Of a stretch of 7,513 bases of DNA, positions 5,319 through 7,513 are shown piece after piece. Every line of letters starts with the position of its first letter. Positions within the stretch are counted from its first letter, which is position 1. Source of the DNA: Candidatus Berkelbacteria bacterium (GTDB lineage: Bacteria; Patescibacteriota; UBA1384; VFKW01). The notes under the pieces are model-generated. The model was not told the origin of the DNA, made no database searches, and saw only the letters and a list, made by a program, of their open reading frames with translations. Location: positions 1 to 7,513 of the forward strand of contig VFKW01000148.1 in the NCBI GenBank assembly GCA_009885355.1, in the 5' to 3' direction. A program made the translations under genes and the position numbers.

Positions 5319-6524
5319 CTATTTAACTAATTCCAATGCCTTATTCAACTGATCATCTTGTTTTTCATCTTTATTTTCAATTTTGACATCCACTTCGATT
5401 CCTTTATGATCAATAATCCTGTCATTCGGCGTCAACCACTTTGCCTCAGTTATTTTCACGGACGCTCCATTTGGCAACTCAGTTAATTGCTGAACCGATC
5501 CTTTACCAAATGTTTTTTCCCCGACCAGTTGAGCTCGTTTATAATCCTGGACAGCACCGGCAAATATTTCGCTAGCCGAAGCCGATCCGGCATTTACCAA
5601 AATAACCATCTTCTCATCGAGCAATATTGGCTCTCGCGTCGTTCTTTCTTCTGTCACCTTGCCGGCTTTATCCTTTATTTTAACCACAACACCAGGTTTG
5701 ATTACCAAACTGATCATATCCTCAGCCACATTCAAAAGCCCGCCTGGATTATTTCGAAGATCAATAACGTATCGCTTCACATGCTTTGCTTTGAGCTCTC
5801 TGATCGCTTGATCAAATAAAACAAAAGTATCATCGCCAAATTGAGAAACTTTAATATATCCGATATTTCCATTTTTAATTTCCCATTTAACACTCTTAAC
5901 TTTGATCATATCTCTTGTAATCTTAAAATCTTTTGCCTTTTCCCAACCTTCCCTTTGAATTGATAATGTAACCACCGTACCGCCTTTTCCTCTGATCTTT
6001 TTGACTACATTATCAGTTGACATTCCTTCAATAGACTTTCCATCAACGGCTGAAATTATGTCTTTTGCCAAAAGTCCCGCTTTTTGAGCTGGCGAACCGT
6101 CAATCGGCGCCACCACGGTTATCTTGTTATCTTTTTGAGTAATCTCAATCCCAATACCCTCAAACTGCCCACTCATATCTTCTTTGAATTGACTATTCAC
6201 ATCCGCTGGCATATAGGCAGTATAAGGGTCGCCCAAACTTGATACCATTCCTTCAATTGCCCCATTTACCATTTTTTGCTCATCAATTTTACCGACATAA
6301 TTATTTTTTACCGTGTCCCAAACCTGCCAAAAATTTGTAAAATCAACATTTTTTGGCTTCCCCTTTTCTGCATTCATAACACTGCTTGGATTCTTTAAAA
6401 TTCCGAGCTGATATCCGTCTCGACTCACCAAAAATCCCAATGAGAAAAAGACCGTACACGAAGTCATTACGATCACAACTCGAAGTATATTTGCCCCTAT
6501 TTTATGTCTTAAAAATTCTTTCAT
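5319..6524 (-). CDS. ctpA: Carboxy-terminal processing protease, S41 family (CtpA type)
   Basis: This is a 401-aa secreted or membrane-anchored serine protease that trims C-termini of envelope proteins. Order: N-terminal signal anchor (about 13-35), the conserved NFWQVW-NNY and SLGDPYTAYM helical segment (about 64-105), a PDZ domain (about 119-197, with GIGIEI and DGSPAQKAGL), then the protease core with YVIDLRNNPGG (252-262). The Ser/Lys dyad is intact: the middle serine of GSASASE (S316) and the lysine of TFGKG (K341), spaced 25 residues as in Prc and CtpB. The ATG at 6524 is chosen because GGAGGA sits directly before it. A longer frame from a TTG at 6569 lacks an SD and would overlap mnmA. 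The gene starts 10 bp after the mnmA stop and is followed 11 bp later by rplI, indicating an operon. Confidence 0.95.
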   Translation of the reverse strand: MKEFLRHKIGANILRVVIVMTSCTVFFSLGFLVSRDGYQLGILKNPSSVMNAEKGKPKNVDFTNFWQVWDTVKNNYVGKIDEQKMVNGAIEGMVSSLGDPYTAYMPADVNSQFKEDMSGQFEGIGIEITQKDNKITVVAPIDGSPAQKAGLLAKDIISAVDGKSIEGMSTDNVVKKIRGKGGTVVTLSIQREGWEKAKDFKITRDMIKVKSVKWEIKNGNIGYIKVSQFGDDTFVLFDQAIRELKAKHVKRYVIDLRNNPGGLLNVAEDMISLVIKPGVVVKIKDKAGKVTEERTTREPILLDEKMVILVNAGSASASEIFAGAVQDYKRAQLVGEKTFGKGSVQQLTELPNGASVKITEAKWLTPNDRIIDHKGIEVDVKIENKDEKQDDQLNKALELVK

Positions 6525-6526
6525 AG

Positions 6527-6532
6527 TCCTCC
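6527..6532 (-). promoter_or_regulatory. Ribosome binding site deciding the ctpA start
   Basis: GGAGGA on the minus strand lies in the 10-bp gap between the mnmA stop and the ATG at 6524. The spacing is short (3 nt after GGAGG). It is the only good SD near the 5' end of the frame and shortens the longest possible ORF by 15 residues. Confidence 0.7.
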
Positions 6533-6534
6533 AA

Positions 6535-7513
6535 TTAATCTTCCGCTTTAATAATAGTACCGCCCCCAATCAATTCATCATCAATATAGAAAACTACTGA
6601 CTGCCCAGGTGTAATCGCTCTTTGAGATTTCTCAAATTTTACTAATAATTTAGAATCCCCCATTTGAAAAACTTCCGCCGCCTCAGGATCATGTCGGTAT
6701 CGAATTGAAGCACTGACTTTTAATGGTAATTCTGGCTGCTTCCCAACCCAATGTATATTATCGCAGATTAATGCCTTGTCGTAAAGTTCTGGTTCCAAAC
6801 CGACAACCAAAGTATTCGTTTTCAAAATTTTCTCTTTGACATATAAAACCGGCACATCTATCGTCGGCCAATCAATCCTATCTACTCCGAGTCTCTGTCC
6901 GATCGTATAAAACCATATTCCCTCATGCTCGGCCACTTTTCTCCCATCACCCAAAACTACCGGTCCGGGCTTCATCTCAATCCGAGTTTTCAAAAAATTT
7001 CTCACTTTTATCGGCCCTATAAAACAAATTCCTTGACTGTCTTTTTTTGTCGCCGTTGCCAAATCATATTTTTTCGCCAATTTTCGGACCTCCGTCTTTA
7101 CCATGCCTCCGATTGGAAATAAAATATTTTTCAATTCTGTTTGCCCTAAAAGTGACAAAAAATATGATTGATCCTTTGACGGATCCACGCCTTTAAACAA
7201 ATGAACCACACCGTCAACATCCTGAGTCACTCTCGCATAATGCCCTGTCGCTACATATTGGGCCCCTAATTCGATTGCTTTTTTCTTGAACACATCAAAT
7301 TTAATTTCTTTGTTGCACATCACATCTGGATTTGGTGTTCTCCCTGCTTTGTATTCGGCAAAAAAATATTCTACCACCTTGTCGGCATATTCTTTTTCAA
7401 AATTAAATGTATAGCAAGGAATCTTTAATTTCGCACAGACTTTTCTAACATCCTTTTGATCTTCCACCCAAGGACAAGAACCACGATCATCAATCGGCTC
7501 TGCCCAATTACGC
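6535..7513 (-). CDS. mnmA: tRNA-uridine 2-sulfurtransferase MnmA, 5' end outside the window
   Basis: MnmA thiolates U34 of Lys, Glu and Gln tRNAs (s2U, part of mnm5s2U) in the cytoplasm using ATP and sulfur relayed from a cysteine desulfurase. At least 325 codons are visible and the frame stays open to 7513, so about 35-40 N-terminal residues, including the PP-loop SGGVDSS motif, are missing. The first visible residues read RNWAEPIDDRGSCPWVEDQ. Seen motifs are AGRTPNPDVMCNKEIKF with the catalytic cysteine (codon 7315-7317), ATGHYAR, KDQSYFL, and DSQGICFIG with the second active-site cysteine (codon 7024-7026). The cysteines are 97 residues apart, as in E. coli (C102/C199). GQRLGV and a complete C-terminal beta-barrel follow. 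An in-frame GTG at 7467 is only internal. It is the first visible gene of the mnmA-ctpA-rplI group. Confidence 0.97.
   Translation of the reverse strand, partial: RNWAEPIDDRGSCPWVEDQKDVRKVCAKLKIPCYTFNFEKEYADKVVEYFFAEYKAGRTPNPDVMCNKEIKFDVFKKKAIELGAQYVATGHYARVTQDVDGVVHLFKGVDPSKDQSYFLSLLGQTELKNILFPIGGMVKTEVRKLAKKYDLATATKKDSQGICFIGPIKVRNFLKTRIEMKPGPVVLGDGRKVAEHEGIWFYTIGQRLGVDRIDWPTIDVPVLYVKEKILKTNTLVVGLEPELYDKALICDNIHWVGKQPELPLKVSASIRYRHDPEAAEVFQMGDSKLLVKFEKSQRAITPGQSVVFYIDDELIGGGTIIKAED

Noticed and set aside
4769..5326. Plus-strand frames opposite rplI
   Set aside because: Antisense to an unmistakable bL9 gene.
5487..5819. Plus-strand open frame of 110 aa
   Set aside because: Antisense to the S41 protease core; no recognisable features.
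6525..6569. TTG start giving ctpA 15 extra residues and an overlap with mnmA
   Set aside because: There is no SD before the TTG, the extra residues do not resemble a signal region, and the ATG at 6524 has GGAGGA immediately upstream.
6925..7122. Plus-strand open frame of 65 aa
   Set aside because: Antisense to mnmA around its second active-site cysteine; no recognisable features.

Overview
The window looks like a chromosomal stretch of a small-genome, AT-rich bacterium, most likely of the Candidate Phyla Radiation (Patescibacteria). This is inferred from the compact minus-strand gene cluster, the adjacent LemA and HtpX-type genes, short housekeeping proteins, a very divergent PlsX, and a large acidic single-TM protein of no recognised family. 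The exact lineage cannot be fixed from this sequence. A full-length bL9 gene is present; as I recall, several CPR groups, including Microgenomates, lack it. bL9 ends normally at a TGA codon and tryptophans are encoded by TGG, which argues for the standard bacterial code and against code-25 groups.

Layout. Positions 1-183 are intergenic: a 70% GC hairpin-like patch at the left edge, an 8-bp tandem repeat, a consensus-like promoter and a strong ribosome binding site. They lead into a rightward PlsX-family gene (184-1182) that ends at a clear terminator (1192-1211). All other genes lie on the minus strand and converge on that terminator. In transcription order they are mnmA (5' end outside the window), a ctpA-type S41 protease, rplI (bL9), an unrecognised tail-anchored acidic protein, lemA, htpX and a membrane-anchored NodB-type polysaccharide deacetylase.

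The minus-strand genes fall into blocks. mnmA, ctpA and rplI are packed with gaps of about 10 bp and are probably co-transcribed. The acidic protein and lemA each have a short AT-rich gap with possible promoter elements. A terminator-like hairpin follows lemA, and a strong extended -10 element precedes htpX. The deacetylase is translationally coupled to htpX, with 4 bp between them and its SD inside the htpX 3' end. The shared theme is envelope maintenance (CtpA processing, LemA/HtpX, deacetylase, and phospholipid precursor synthesis by PlsX) beside translation genes (mnmA, rplI).

I found no mobile element, CRISPR array, RNA gene or clearly new multi-gene system. The points most worth a second look are: the PlsX homologue with substitutions in several normally invariant motifs; the low-complexity repeats around the lemA terminator, which supply lemA's stop codon; and the unrecognised tail-anchored acidic protein.
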